Shown: positions 7,325 through 16,264, counted from the first letter of the stretch. The stretch is DNA of 64,000 bases from Actinomadura_C alba (GCF_039530285.1 NZ_BAAAOK010000027.1:62001-126000), one strand, 5' to 3'. A program made the numbers and translations. Notes: generated by a model not told the origin, from the letters alone.

Positions 7325-8976
7325 GTGAGCCTCTTCTCAGCGGCGGGCGACTGGGTGTCGCATCGCTCGCGCGGGATCGTGGCTTCGCCGTACGCGCTTC
7401 CGGGCTTTGCGCTCACGGTCACTATCCAGTCCTCACAGGGCGACTTGAAGTCCGCCGAAAAGGTCTCGGAGTACGACCTTTGCCCACTACGTGTAAAGCT
7501 GTTGGTCTGTCCGGAGGAGAAGGAGACGGTGATCGTTACGGGGTCCGTACCGCTGGTGGTCACGGTGAACTCGACGGTTCCGGTGTACTGCGACTCTCCC
7601 CTGGACCACGAGTCGATCGTCGCACCGGTCGCCGTCGTCGGGGGCGGTTCGGGATTGGGCTCGGGGTTGCCGCCTCCGTTGCCGGGGGCGGGGTTGCCGC
7701 CGGGGGCCGGATCGATGCGCGGCCCTGAGGCGACGTTGCCGGCCGCGGGTCCCGCCGGGCCGCCTCCCGAGGGAGTGGTGTCATCGAACTCGGGCGAGGC
7801 CGGGGTATCCGGAGCCGACTCGGTCGGCGATGGCGAGGGCTCCACGCTGGGATCGCCGGACGGGTCGACCGACGGCTCGGCGGAGGGATCGACCGGTACC
7901 GAGGGGCCGGCGAGCGGTGGCTTCTTCGGCTTGTCGTCACCGCGGTTGGCGGCGTAGACGGCCACGCCGCTGCCGGCGAGGACGACCGCGGCGACCCCGG
8001 CGACGGTCGCGACCAGACCCCGGCTCATCCCCTTCTGCCCGAGGCGGGCGAGCCGGGTGCCGAGCTCGGTGACGGCGAGCGCCGTGGCGCCCTGCCCTTC
8101 CTGCCGCGAGGACGGCAGCCGCAGGGCCAGGATCGCCGCCCGCTCGGCGAGGCGGTTGCGGCCGTCGCGCTCCCATTCGGTGCCGTACTCGTTGAGGGCG
8201 ATCGTCTCGAGCCGGGTGAGGAACTCCGCCGCGGAGGCCGGGCGCTCGGCGGGGTTCTTCGCCATCCCCCGCAGCACCAGACCGCGCAGCGGCTCGGGGA
8301 CCTGGGTCACCGGGATCGGCGCGTTGCGGTGCGCGACGGCGAGCTGCGGGAGCGTCTTGGCCGGGTAGGGACGTTCTCCGGTGAGGCACTCGTAGAACAC
8401 GGCGGTGGCCGCGTAGACGTCGGCGGCGGCCGTCACCGGGATGCCGCGCCACTGCTCCGGTGCCATGTAAGCGGGCGTGCCGGCGGCCGGCGCGTCGATT
8501 CCGGCCCGTACGGCGATGCCGAAGTCGGCGAGCTTGCTGACACCGTCGCCGCGTACGAGCACGTTGCCGGGCTTGAAGTCCCGGTGGACGACCCCGGCGG
8601 CATGCGCGGCGCTGAGACCCAGCAGCGCCCCCTTCAGCACCAGGAGCGCCGCCTCGGGGCCGGTCGCGCCTTCGGCTTTGATCAGTTCCGCGAGGCTGGG
8701 GCCATTGATCAGTTCCATCACGATCGCGGCGCCGTACCGCGTCTCGACATATTCGTAGAAACGGACCAGGTGGGGGTCTTCGATCTCGGAGAGCAGCCGC
8801 GCCTCGCCCCGGAACCGCTGGGTGAACTCCGAATCGGCGTACAGCCGAGTGGACAGATACTTGATCGCTACCGGGATCTCGGTGTCGTCGTGCACGGCGA
8901 GCATGACCCGGCCTGCGGAACCTTCTCCCAGCTCCCGCACGTGGGTATAACCGGAAACCGTCCATTCAAGGGACAT
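7321..8976 (-). CDS. Membrane Ser/Thr protein kinase with extracytoplasmic beta-sandwich-like domain (paralogue 2)
   Basis: The 551-residue protein has a complete kinase core: K39 in VAIKYL, HRDFKPGN at 131, intact DFG at 151 and MAPE at 171. A membrane helix follows (about 322-345). The extracellular part is a low-complexity linker of Pro/Ser/Asp/Glu and Gly/Pro/Asn (about 355-455) and a C-terminal domain with CEDW and a final Cys homologous to paralogue 1. Kinase cores align without gaps through the catalytic loop, so the pair arose by duplication. Family knowledge: PknB-like kinases phosphorylate cytoplasmic targets after extracellular sensing. The start ATG has AGGAG and a second G-rich stretch upstream. 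It forms an operon with the downstream Ig-like membrane protein. Confidence 0.9.
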   Translation of the reverse strand: MSLEWTVSGYTHVRELGEGSAGRVMLAVHDDTEIPVAIKYLSTRLYADSEFTQRFRGEARLLSEIEDPHLVRFYEYVETRYGAAIVMELINGPSLAELIKAEGATGPEAALLVLKGALLGLSAAHAAGVVHRDFKPGNVLVRGDGVSKLADFGIAVRAGIDAPAAGTPAYMAPEQWRGIPVTAAADVYAATAVFYECLTGERPYPAKTLPQLAVAHRNAPIPVTQVPEPLRGLVLRGMAKNPAERPASAAEFLTRLETIALNEYGTEWERDGRNRLAERAAILALRLPSSRQEGQGATALAVTELGTRLARLGQKGMSRGLVATVAGVAAVVLAGSGVAVYAANRGDDKPKKPPLAGPSVPVDPSAEPSVDPSGDPSVEPSPSPTESAPDTPASPEFDDTTPSGGGPAGPAAGNVASGPRIDPAPGGNPAPGNGGGNPEPNPEPPPTTATGATIDSWSRGESQYTGTVEFTVTTSGTDPVTITVSFSSGQTNSFTRSGQRSYSETFSADFKSPCEDWIVTVSAKPGSAYGEATIPRERCDTQSPAAEKRLT

Positions 8977-9070
8977 TTGGTCCCCTTTCTCCTGGTCACC
9001 TCGCGGTTACCGTCGGACCCCCGAAACCGGATGACTACTGACGGTATTACCGAGAGAACTCGCATGCCCT

Positions 9071-9084
9071 ACGGTTCGTGAAAT
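9071..9084 (-). promoter_or_regulatory. Motif shared with the promoter of kinase paralogue 1
   Basis: ACGGTTCGTGAAAT differs by one base from the motif at 6588-6601. It lies about 95 bp upstream of the kinase start in a 197-bp gap otherwise without genes. A common regulator or sigma factor is likely. Confidence 0.45.
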
Positions 9085-9173
9085 ACGAGCCACATCGAGT
9101 CAGACGCGCGACATTTCCCGGTGGTTGTCGAAGTTGCTGAAGTTTCAAGAGTTGTCAGCGTCAACGACCCACC

Positions 9174-10502
9174 TCAGGAGGACGACTTGGGGCCCAGCTT
9201 CTCGACGATCAGCCGGTAGAGCTGCCGCGGACGGCCCGGCTGTGGTGTGCGGTTGGGCGGCAACGGCCAGGCGAGGCCCTCTTCGACGAGGGTGCGCAGC
9301 AGGCGCCGCGCCGTGCGCGGGGTGACGCCGAGCATCTTCCCGGCGTTCTCGGCGTCGACGATGAGCGGCTGCTCCTGGTCGCCGAGCCGGTCGGCGAGCC
9401 TGGCGAGGATCTCCAGCCCCTTCGGCTTGATCTGTGGTTGGGTGCGCGGCGGTGTCCGCGGGGCGGGCACCAGCGCACGGCCGTCGCGGTCGAGCGCGAA
9501 GCCCTGGGCCCGCTGCGAGCTCTGCGCCCTGGCGAGGGCCGCCCGCGCGTGGGTCTCGGCCTCCTGGGCGGTGCGCCCCATGCCGATGCCGACCTCGATG
9601 GCCAGCCCGAGCTCGTCACGGACGCGTTCCACGAACGGCGGCGTACGGAACCCGTCGGTGATGCCGGCCACCGAGCCGCGGGTCGCGATGATCAGGTAGC
9701 TGTGGTCGTCGAGGGGCCACACCGAGGCGCTCATCCGGTGCGCCTCCTGCAGCAGGACACGGTGCAGCGCCAGCTTGAGCTCGTCGCGCCAGTAGCGGGG
9801 GGTCACCCGGCGCGGCGTCTCGCGCAGTGTCGGGACGTCGACGAGCACGACGACGAGCTGTGACTCTTCCAGCCGGTGGTGCGCGCCGAGCAGCGCCGCG
9901 GTCTGCAGCGCGCTGCGGATGGCGGCGCCCGTGGGACGCACCCGGATGGTGGGCACCCCGCCGAGCTCCATGCGTTCGGCGGTCGCGTGCACGCAGGTGA
10001 TCGCGACAGTGGTGGCGCCGCGGCGCCACAGGCGTTCGTGGAAGGCCGCGAGGGTGCCCGGCCCGGCCGCCTCCTCGCGCAGGTGGACGTGTTCGGTGCC
10101 CAGTTCGATCTCGCTGTAGGCCTCTTCGACCTCGGCCCGGCCGAGTACGTCGATGCTCACCTTGGACGGGTCGAACCGGTCGTCCAGCGCCGCCCTCAGC
10201 AGCGCGCCCTGCAGGGCCGCGCCGTTGAGGGGGACGTAGGTCGCGGGCATGGTGAGCACACCCGCCTTGCGAGCGAAGTCGTACGGCACCGGGCTGGCGA
10301 ACAGGCACACGTCGACGCCGGCCCCCAGGCGTACGACCTTGTCGGCGGCCTCCTGCTCGTCCCGGTAGGCCGCCGCCACCAGACGGCTCGGCACCGGCGT
10401 CGGACCATGGCCCATGAGCATGACGCGCTCGACGAGGTCATGCGGCCCCACCACTCCGATGGTCAGGTCGGGACCCACTGATCCCGACCTCGGCCCCGTC
10501 AT
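9174..10502 (-). CDS. Transcriptional regulator with GGDEF-like and C-terminal winged-helix domains
   Basis: The 442-residue product has an N-terminal receptor-like alpha/beta region (about 1-190, LTIGVVGPHDLVERV, GVDVCLFASPVPYD) and a central degenerate GGDEF-like region (about 230-345, ending in IGMGRTAQEAETHARAAL). A C-terminal winged helix follows (about 380-440, NAGKMLGVTPRTARRLLRTL). I recognise the architecture as a regulator but cannot name a characterised relative; there is no GGDEF active-site motif. The ATG at 10502 is chosen because homology-like sequence starts there; an upstream in-frame GTG at 10583 would add 27 residues of poor codon bias. It faces the same way as the kinases downstream and murA upstream but is separated from both by gaps of more than 190 bp. 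Confidence 0.6.
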   Translation of the reverse strand: MTGPRSGSVGPDLTIGVVGPHDLVERVMLMGHGPTPVPSRLVAAAYRDEQEAADKVVRLGAGVDVCLFASPVPYDFARKAGVLTMPATYVPLNGAALQGALLRAALDDRFDPSKVSIDVLGRAEVEEAYSEIELGTEHVHLREEAAGPGTLAAFHERLWRRGATTVAITCVHATAERMELGGVPTIRVRPTGAAIRSALQTAALLGAHHRLEESQLVVVLVDVPTLRETPRRVTPRYWRDELKLALHRVLLQEAHRMSASVWPLDDHSYLIIATRGSVAGITDGFRTPPFVERVRDELGLAIEVGIGMGRTAQEAETHARAALARAQSSQRAQGFALDRDGRALVPAPRTPPRTQPQIKPKGLEILARLADRLGDQEQPLIVDAENAGKMLGVTPRTARRLLRTLVEEGLAWPLPPNRTPQPGRPRQLYRLIVEKLGPKSSS

Positions 10503-10869
10503 GGGAGGTCGCTTTCCGGGTGAGCGCGTGCTCTGCCCAACGGTTGACTCATGGCTCGTCGCCCCTGCCTTCTGGCCAAGCACCGCAGTTCCCGTGCGAT
10601 TCGTTTCTCATCGGGCAGATCGGATCAGGACCACTAGACGTGACGGCCCGACGCGAAACGAATCAAGAGTGCTGCAAAAAACTAACCCATGGGAGGCCTA
10701 AGCCAGTAATTTGTCACCATCCGGCCAGTCACGATCTGGTGACTCAGCCTGTCCGAAGTCTCTCTTGGACCAAACCGCTGACACCAAAACCGGGCAAACC
10801 CCTAGTTTGGGGCGTCCGGATCGCGATCGGCAGATGCCTGGCCATTTCGGCCTGGCCATATTGGCCGAG
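10503..10869. other. Intergenic region between murA and the regulator
   Basis: This 367-bp stretch lacks a convincing gene; frames here have poor third-position GC. It holds the murA terminator-like hairpin at its right end, a CAAAC/GTTTG hairpin near 10797-10813, and AT-rich DNA around 10655-10700 that probably contains the regulator promoter. Confidence 0.5.
10847..10868 (-). terminator. Probable murA terminator hairpin
   Basis: TCGGCC and GGCCGA form a 6-bp stem immediately after the murA stop, embedded in repeats of TGGCCA that could extend or compete with it. Confidence 0.45.
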
Positions 10870-12159
10870 TCAGCCGACCTCACGCTCGATATCGGCGCCG
10901 AGCATGGACAGCCGCTCGGCGATGTGCGCGTGACCTCGGTCGAGGTAGTAGGCGGAGGTGATCGTCGTCTCACCCTGGGCGGCCAGCCCGGCGAGCACGA
11001 GGGCGCTGCCCGTACGCAGATCGTGGGCGACGACCTCGGCGCCGCGCAGTGAGGCCCCGCCGTGCACCTTCGCCCGGTTGCCGTCGACGTCGATGTCGGC
11101 ACCCATTTTGGTCAGCTCGTCGGCGAGTTTGAACCGGCCGTCGAAGATGCGCTCGTAGATGTAGCTCGGACCGTCGGCGAGGCAGGAGACCGCCATGATG
11201 GGCGACTGCAGGTCGGTGGCGAAGCCGGGGTACTCGTCGGTGACGACGTTGATCGGCCGCAGCGGCCGCTTGCGCCGCACCTGGAGCACCGCGCCGTGCT
11301 GGGCGAACTCGACGCCCATCTGCTCGAGCTTGTCGGCGGCGACGCCGAGGTGCTCGAGCGAGGCGCCGACCAGGCTGATCTCGCCACCGGTGATGGCGGC
11401 GGCCATGACGAACACGCCCGCGTCGATCCGGTCTGGCATCACGGTGTGCTCGACCGCCGTGAGCTCGTCCACGCCCTCGACGGTGATGAACCCGGTGCCG
11501 CCGCCCTTGATCTTGGCGCCCATCCGGCTCAGCAGCTCGATGACGTCGAGCACTTCGGGTTCGAGTGCGCAGTTCTTGATGAGCGTGGTGCCCTTGCCGA
11601 GCGCCGCCGCCATGAGCAGGTTCTCGGTGCCGGTGTGCGAGGGCGTGTCCAGGTAGAGGGTGCCGCCGCGCAGCTCACCCGCCTTGATGTGGATGGAACC
11701 CTCTTCACCGCTCACCTGCTCGGTGACGGTGGCGCCCATCCGCTTGAAGCCGTTGTAGTGGAAGTCCAGGTTGCGGCTGCCCAGGTTGCAGCCGCCGACG
11801 CCCTCGATGACCGCTTCACCGAGACGGTGCAGCAGCGCGGGGACGAACAGGAACGAGCCGCGAAAGCGCGAGGCGATCTCGGCCGGCAGCACCGGGCTGC
11901 TCAGGGTCGAGGCGTCGATGACCAGGGTGCGCTCGGCCTCGTGCAGCTCGGCCTTGGCCCCGATGGCCTGGGCGAGCTCGACCGCACGCCGTACGTCCTC
12001 GATGATCGGAACGTTCCGGAGGACCGTCCGGCCCTTCGCCGCGAGCAGCGAGACGCCGATCATCGGCAACACTGCGTTCTTGGCGCCCTGGACGAAGACG
12101 GTGCCGCGCAGCTGCCGGCCCCCACGCACGCGATAACGAACCTCGTGGCCCATGCTCAT
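10870..12159 (-). CDS. murA: UDP-N-acetylglucosamine 1-carboxyvinyltransferase (MurA)
   Basis: The 429-residue product is full length for MurA, the cytoplasmic enzyme that transfers enolpyruvate from PEP to UDP-GlcNAc in the first committed step of peptidoglycan synthesis. It shows QGAKNAVLP with the catalytic lysine K27, the mobile-loop segment GGCNLGSRNLDFH with Cys124, and the late arginine region DLRTGSALVLAGL. The Cys is the residue alkylated by fosfomycin in sensitive enzymes; some actinobacterial MurA proteins, such as that of Mycobacterium tuberculosis, have Asp here. Start ATG 12159 is preceded by AAGGAG at about 12 nt; a second ATG lies two codons in. It is monocistronic, ending at a hairpin. 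Confidence 0.92.
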   Translation of the reverse strand: MSMGHEVRYRVRGGRQLRGTVFVQGAKNAVLPMIGVSLLAAKGRTVLRNVPIIEDVRRAVELAQAIGAKAELHEAERTLVIDASTLSSPVLPAEIASRFRGSFLFVPALLHRLGEAVIEGVGGCNLGSRNLDFHYNGFKRMGATVTEQVSGEEGSIHIKAGELRGGTLYLDTPSHTGTENLLMAAALGKGTTLIKNCALEPEVLDVIELLSRMGAKIKGGGTGFITVEGVDELTAVEHTVMPDRIDAGVFVMAAAITGGEISLVGASLEHLGVAADKLEQMGVEFAQHGAVLQVRRKRPLRPINVVTDEYPGFATDLQSPIMAVSCLADGPSYIYERIFDGRFKLADELTKMGADIDVDGNRAKVHGGASLRGAEVVAHDLRTGSALVLAGLAAQGETTITSAYYLDRGHAHIAERLSMLGADIEREVG

Positions 12160-12381
12160 AGCCGCCTGTGCTCCTTAGGATGCGGATCTTTCGGACTGTC
12201 TGCCCGCTCGAGAAGGTCGGCGGGTCATGAGTGCCAGGCGCGCCGAGGCACGCGCGATCTTCAGTATCGCATCGGGTGACCTCTGCGCTGACCGGCTCGT
12301 CCCGTCATGAGGACAACTTGGACATATAGATCCTGATTTCCGACCAAAGGTTCATGGAGATGTCCACTATGTTGTCCGGGC

Positions 12382-12560
12382 ATGAGCGATTCGGCTCGGG
12401 CAGGCGCGAGCGGGCCGGTGACCGAGGCGGCGGGCTGGGCGGCGATCGACGAGGCGCTCGCGCGGATCTACGGGGACGCCGAACCTCTGCACTGGGGCAC
12501 GCTGCACAAGTGGTCGCCGGGCGGGCCGGACCCGCTGGACGGGATCAGCTCGTGGGCTGA
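12382..12560 (+). pseudogene. Suppressor-of-fused (SUFU) domain protein, N-terminal fragment only
   Basis: From the ATG at 12382 the frame encodes about 58 residues matching the start of bacterial SUFU-domain proteins: GWAAIDEALARIYG, then HWGTLHKW and GGPDPLDGIS. Intact family members are much longer. Homology stops abruptly at GISSW near 12555, after which the frame runs into purB antisense sequence. The body of the gene has therefore been deleted, with the breakpoint about 50 bp from the purB stop. A fragment might still be translated but cannot be a full SUFU fold. Confidence 0.7.
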
Positions 12561-12606
12561 CGGGTGGTGCCGACGGGTGGCGGGGCGGCGTCCCGGGTCG
12601 GCCCGG

Positions 12607-13917
12607 TCAGCTCAGGGCGGTGAGGCGGTCGAAGACGGGGCCGAGCCGCTCGACGAAGCGCTCCGGGCGGCAGACCTCGTCGAGCCGCGCCTCGTCCAGC
12701 GTCTGCCCCGCCTGCGCGGCCTGTGCACGCAGCGTCTCGCGGAACGGGACCCCGGTGCGCCAGGTCTCCATCGCGGCCTTCTGCACGAGGGGATAGGCCT
12801 GGTCGTCCCGGGACATGCCGGCCTCGACCAGCTCCAGCAGCACGGTCGAGGTGTAGATCAGGCCCCCGGTCGAGTCCAGGTTCGCCCGCATCCGCTCGCC
12901 GTCGACGACGAGCCCGGAGACCAGCCGGGTGGTGAGGTGCAGCAGATAGTCCGTGGTGATCGAGGCGTCCGGCAGGGCCACGCGCTCGACGCTGGAGTGT
13001 GAGATGTCGCGTTCGTGCCAGAGCGGGATGCCCTCCATGACCGGCACGATCTGCCCCCGTACGACGCGTGCCAGGCCGCAGATGCGCTCGGAGAGGATCG
13101 GATTCTTCTTGTGCGGCATGGCCGAGGAGCCCTTCTGGCCCTTGCCGAACGGCTCCCACAGCTCACGTACCTCGGTGCGCTGGCCGTGCCGCACTTCGAG
13201 GGCGATGGCCTCGCAGACCGTCGCCATGATGGCCAGGGCGCCGACCCATTCGCTGATGCCGTCGCGGATGACGACCTGCGTGGACACGTCGGCGGCCTTG
13301 AGCCCGAGCTCGCGGGCGACGTGCCGCTCCACCGCCGGGTCGATGTTGGAGTACGTGCCGACCGCGCCCGAGATGGCCATGACGCCGACGGCCTCGCGGG
13401 CCCGCCGGAGCCGATCCCGCGACCGGGCCATCGCGAACGCGAAGTCGGCCACCCGGTGCCCCCACACGTCCGGCTCACCGTGGATGCCGTGCGTGCGGCC
13501 GACCCGCAGGGTCGCACGGTGCTCCAGGGCGTGGTCGCGCAGCGCCGCCACCAGTGCGTCGGCCTTGCCGAGCAGGATGTCGGTCGCCTCGACCAGTTGC
13601 ACAGCCAGGGCCGTGTCGAGCAGGTCCGACGAGGTCATGCCGAAGTGGACGAACGCCGCGGCCTCGCGGGGCTCGGTGTTGTCCGCCCACGCGCTCAGGA
13701 ACGCGATCACATCGTGCTGGGTGACGGCCTCGATCTCGTCGACCCGCTCGGGCGTGGGCGGCGCGGCCTTGCGGACGGGCTCCACGACGTCGGCCGGGAT
13801 CGTGCCGGCCTCCGCGTGGGCCTCGACCACCAGGGTCTCCACCTGGCACCACAGCTCGTACTTGTGCGCGTCGCTCCAGACGCGGCCCATCTCCGGAAGT
13901 GTGTAGCGCTCGATCAC
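12607..13917 (-). CDS. purB: Adenylosuccinate lyase
   Basis: The 436-residue product is a fumarase/aspartase-superfamily lyase acting twice in purine synthesis: SAICAR to AICAR and adenylosuccinate to AMP, releasing fumarate. The family signature SSAMPHKKNP is present, along with the active-site TSSDLLDTA and GRTHGIHGEP. The conserved N-terminus IERYTLPEMGRVW begins at a GTG at 13917, which I take as the start. The open frame extends 45 codons further upstream but with poor codon bias. The ribosome site before this GTG is weak. It diverges from the LppU-like gene and is close to purD and purA, so purine genes are clustered but not in one operon. Confidence 0.93.
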   Translation of the reverse strand: MIERYTLPEMGRVWSDAHKYELWCQVETLVVEAHAEAGTIPADVVEPVRKAAPPTPERVDEIEAVTQHDVIAFLSAWADNTEPREAAAFVHFGMTSSDLLDTALAVQLVEATDILLGKADALVAALRDHALEHRATLRVGRTHGIHGEPDVWGHRVADFAFAMARSRDRLRRAREAVGVMAISGAVGTYSNIDPAVERHVARELGLKAADVSTQVVIRDGISEWVGALAIMATVCEAIALEVRHGQRTEVRELWEPFGKGQKGSSAMPHKKNPILSERICGLARVVRGQIVPVMEGIPLWHERDISHSSVERVALPDASITTDYLLHLTTRLVSGLVVDGERMRANLDSTGGLIYTSTVLLELVEAGMSRDDQAYPLVQKAAMETWRTGVPFRETLRAQAAQAGQTLDEARLDEVCRPERFVERLGPVFDRLTALS

Positions 13918-14083
13918 GTCGACGATTCTCGCAGGTCGGCCGCGATGAACCGCACGCGCGTGTACCGATCGCCGACGCGATGTAGATCTCTTCTCGTAAC
14001 GGACTGTCCGGGTGAGCCGGATAACGGTACGTCCTTGACGTCTTGCGACCAAAGCTCATGCACATGACACCTGAGGTATCCAT

Positions 14084-14647
14084 ATGACGAACCCCCCGGG
14101 CGGCGGGCCACAAGACCCCCAGCCGGCCCGAAACCCGCAGTACGAAGGCTCCCAACACCAACATCCCCAGTATCAACACCCGCACTACCAACAGCCCATG
14201 GCTCAGCAGCCGCCCGCTCACCAGCCACAAGCCGCTCCCTTCCAGCACCAACCCGGATATCAGCCGCCCCACCCCCAGTACCCCGGACCACCTCAAGCCG
14301 GGCGCCGCTCCGGGAGGCTCCGGGGCATCCTCATCGTTGTCGCGGTTCTGGGCCTTGGCGGGATCGGCAGTTATGCCTGGGACGTCATGACGGGCGATCC
14401 GGACACCGCCGAAGTGGGCGACTGCCTGATCGATGATCGACACCCGGAGGATGTCAAGATCGTGAAATGCGACGACCCCAAGGCCGCTTTCAAGGTCGAA
14501 GGCAAGGTCGAGGACGTCGCAGAGAGGACCTTCGATGCCGATGCCGACAATACGGTCTGCAAGGACCACCCGGCCGCGGAGACCAGTTTCTGGTCAGGTT
14601 TCAGAGGCCGCTACGGCACCGTGCTCTGCCTCAGCAAGGTGAAGTGA
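14084..14647 (+). CDS. LppU/SCO3897-like membrane-anchored protein
   Basis: The 187-residue protein has a Pro/Gln/His/Tyr-rich cytoplasmic N-terminus (1-75), one membrane helix (about 80-98, GILIVVAVLGLGGIGSYAW) and an extracytoplasmic domain. The domain pattern VGDCLIDD, KIVKCDDPKA, a third Cys (DNTVCKD), a Trp and the terminal VLCL matches the actinobacterial LppU/SCO3897 family, whose four cysteines probably pair. Function is unknown. Start ATG with GAGG 7-8 nt upstream. It lies divergent to purB with only 166 bp between starts, so the promoters share that region. Confidence 0.75.
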   Translation: MTNPPGGGPQDPQPARNPQYEGSQHQHPQYQHPHYQQPMAQQPPAHQPQAAPFQHQPGYQPPHPQYPGPPQAGRRSGRLRGILIVVAVLGLGGIGSYAWDVMTGDPDTAEVGDCLIDDRHPEDVKIVKCDDPKAAFKVEGKVEDVAERTFDADADNTVCKDHPAAETSFWSGFRGRYGTVLCLSKVK

Positions 14648-14711
14648 CGGCGACGCCGTAGGTCCGTTGCGGGCACGTCCGCGTCAGCGCGTCAACGGAA
14701 GAGTGACCCGG

Positions 14712-15962
14712 TCAGGACGGCGACGCTGTCGCTTTCGCGGCGATATCGGAGCGGTAACGCATCCCGCGCATGCGGATCTTGTCGACCGCCTCGTACGCGG
14801 TCGCGCGGGCGGCGGCGAGGTCGGGACCCGTACCGACGACGTCGAGGACGCGGCCGCCGGCGGCGACCAGCAGCTGCTGGGAGTACTTGGTGCCCGCGTG
14901 CAGCACGTAGGCGCCCGGCACCGCGTCGGCCTCCTCGATCCCGGCGACGACGTCGCCCTTCACCGGATCCGCCGGGTAGTTCTCCGCGGCGACGACGACG
15001 GTCACGGCGGCACCCGGCTTCCACTCCAGCCGGGTGTTCTCCGGCAGGCCGCCGATCGCGCAGCTCTGCAGCAGCGTGGCGAGCGGGGTGGCCAGCCGGT
15101 CGAGGACGACCTGGACCTCGGGATCGCCGAACCGCGCGTTGAACTCAATGACCCGGATGCCGGCCGGCGTCAGCGCGAGCCCCGCGTACAGCACGCCGAC
15201 GTACGGCGTCCTGCGGTTCCGCAGTTCGTCGATCACGGGCTGTACGACGGTGGACATCACCTCGTCGACCAGGCCGGCGGGTGCCCACGGGAGCGGGGTG
15301 TAGGCGCCCATCCCGCCGGTGTTGGGGCCCTCGTCGCCGTCGTAGGCGCGCTTGAAGTCCTGCGCGGGCAGCAGCGGCACCGAGTGCGTGCCGTCGCTGA
15401 GCGCGAAGAGCGAGATCTCGGGGCCCTCGAGGTACTCCTCGACGACCACGCGCCCGCAACTCCCGGCGTGCTCTTCGGCGGCGGCCCGATCCTCGGTGAC
15501 CACGACGCCCTTGCCGGCCGCGAGCCCGTCGTCCTTCACCACGTAGGGCGGGCCGAACAGGTCCAGGGCGGCGCGTACCTCGTCGTCGGACTCGCAGACG
15601 CGGGAGGCGGCCGTCGGGACGCCCGCGGCCTCCATGATCTCCTTGGCGAACGCCTTGGACCCCTCGATCCGCGCGGCCGCGGCATCGGGCCCGAAGCAGG
15701 GAATGCCGGCCCGCCGTACCGCGTCGGCAACCCCGGCGATCAGCACCGCCTCAGGGCCGATCACGACGAGTTCGGGGCGGATCCGCCGGGCGAGCTCGAC
15801 GACCGCGACCGGATCGGTCGGATCGAGGACGTGGTTGTCGGCGATCTCGGCGGTGCCCGGGTTGCCGGGGGCGCAGTGCAGCGCGGTGACCGCGGGATCG
15901 AGACGCAGAGCGCGGGCGATGGCGTGCTCGCGGCCGCCGGACCCAAGGAGGAGGACTCGCAC
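14712..15962 (-). CDS. purD: Phosphoribosylamine-glycine ligase (GAR synthetase)
   Basis: The 416-residue product has the PurD order: N-terminal VLLLGSGGREHAIA nucleotide-binding start, GPEAVLIAG, the ATP-grasp region with KDDGLAAGKGV and VVEEYLEGPEIS, GPNTGGMGAY, and the metal-binding NARFGDPE. It catalyses ATP-dependent joining of phosphoribosylamine and glycine in the second step of purine synthesis. The GTG at 15962 is chosen since the conserved N-terminus starts there, with AGGTCGC just before it; the longer open frame to 16181 is antisense noise. It is convergent with the LppU-like gene. Confidence 0.93.
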   Translation of the reverse strand: MRVLLLGSGGREHAIARALRLDPAVTALHCAPGNPGTAEIADNHVLDPTDPVAVVELARRIRPELVVIGPEAVLIAGVADAVRRAGIPCFGPDAAAARIEGSKAFAKEIMEAAGVPTAASRVCESDDEVRAALDLFGPPYVVKDDGLAAGKGVVVTEDRAAAEEHAGSCGRVVVEEYLEGPEISLFALSDGTHSVPLLPAQDFKRAYDGDEGPNTGGMGAYTPLPWAPAGLVDEVMSTVVQPVIDELRNRRTPYVGVLYAGLALTPAGIRVIEFNARFGDPEVQVVLDRLATPLATLLQSCAIGGLPENTRLEWKPGAAVTVVVAAENYPADPVKGDVVAGIEEADAVPGAYVLHAGTKYSQQLLVAAGGRVLDVVGTGPDLAAARATAYEAVDKIRMRGMRYRSDIAAKATASPS

Positions 15963-16139
15963 GCGACCTGACCCTATCTGGCCGACGGCGCCGATCCACC
16001 CGCAGGAGTACGGTCTCTCGGGCCGGTGTCGCGGGCCTGGAAACCGGTGATCGGCCGGGGGATCGCATCCGGCGGTGATAACCTGTCGATGCTCGACCGC
16101 GTGTGCTCTGACGCCTAGCCGCGAAGGGAGGTGGCCGGA

Positions 16140-16256
16140 ATGGGTACTGGTGATCCTAGTAGTACCGCCGAGATCCCTCATAGTCCCGACCGGACTGATC
16201 CGTCCGCCTCGATCCGGCGTCCGGCCGAGCCCCTTCTCGTACGCCTTCGTTCTTAG
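16140..16256 (+). CDS. Short proline-rich leader ORF upstream of corA
   Basis: ATG at 16140 follows a strong ribosome site (GGGAGG, 8 nt) and opens a 38-codon ORF ending at TAG 16254-16256. The peptide has six prolines (positions 6, 13, 16, 21, 28, 31) and an Arg-rich end (VRLRS). It ends 66 bp before the Mg2+ channel gene, with a hairpin at 16265-16283 in between. Its codon use is less GC-rich at third positions than normal genes, as expected for a leader. By analogy with the enterobacterial proline-rich mgtL leader it may couple translation stalling to expression of the transporter. The analogy is mine; no homology is visible. Confidence 0.5.
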   Translation: MGTGDPSSTAEIPHSPDRTDPSASIRRPAEPLLVRLRS

Positions 16257-16264
16257 GGTGTTCC

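Noticed and set aside
12560..13002. Continuation of the SUFU frame as a 206-residue protein
   Set aside because: Homology ends near 12555 and the rest is antisense to purB, so the long ORF is accidental.
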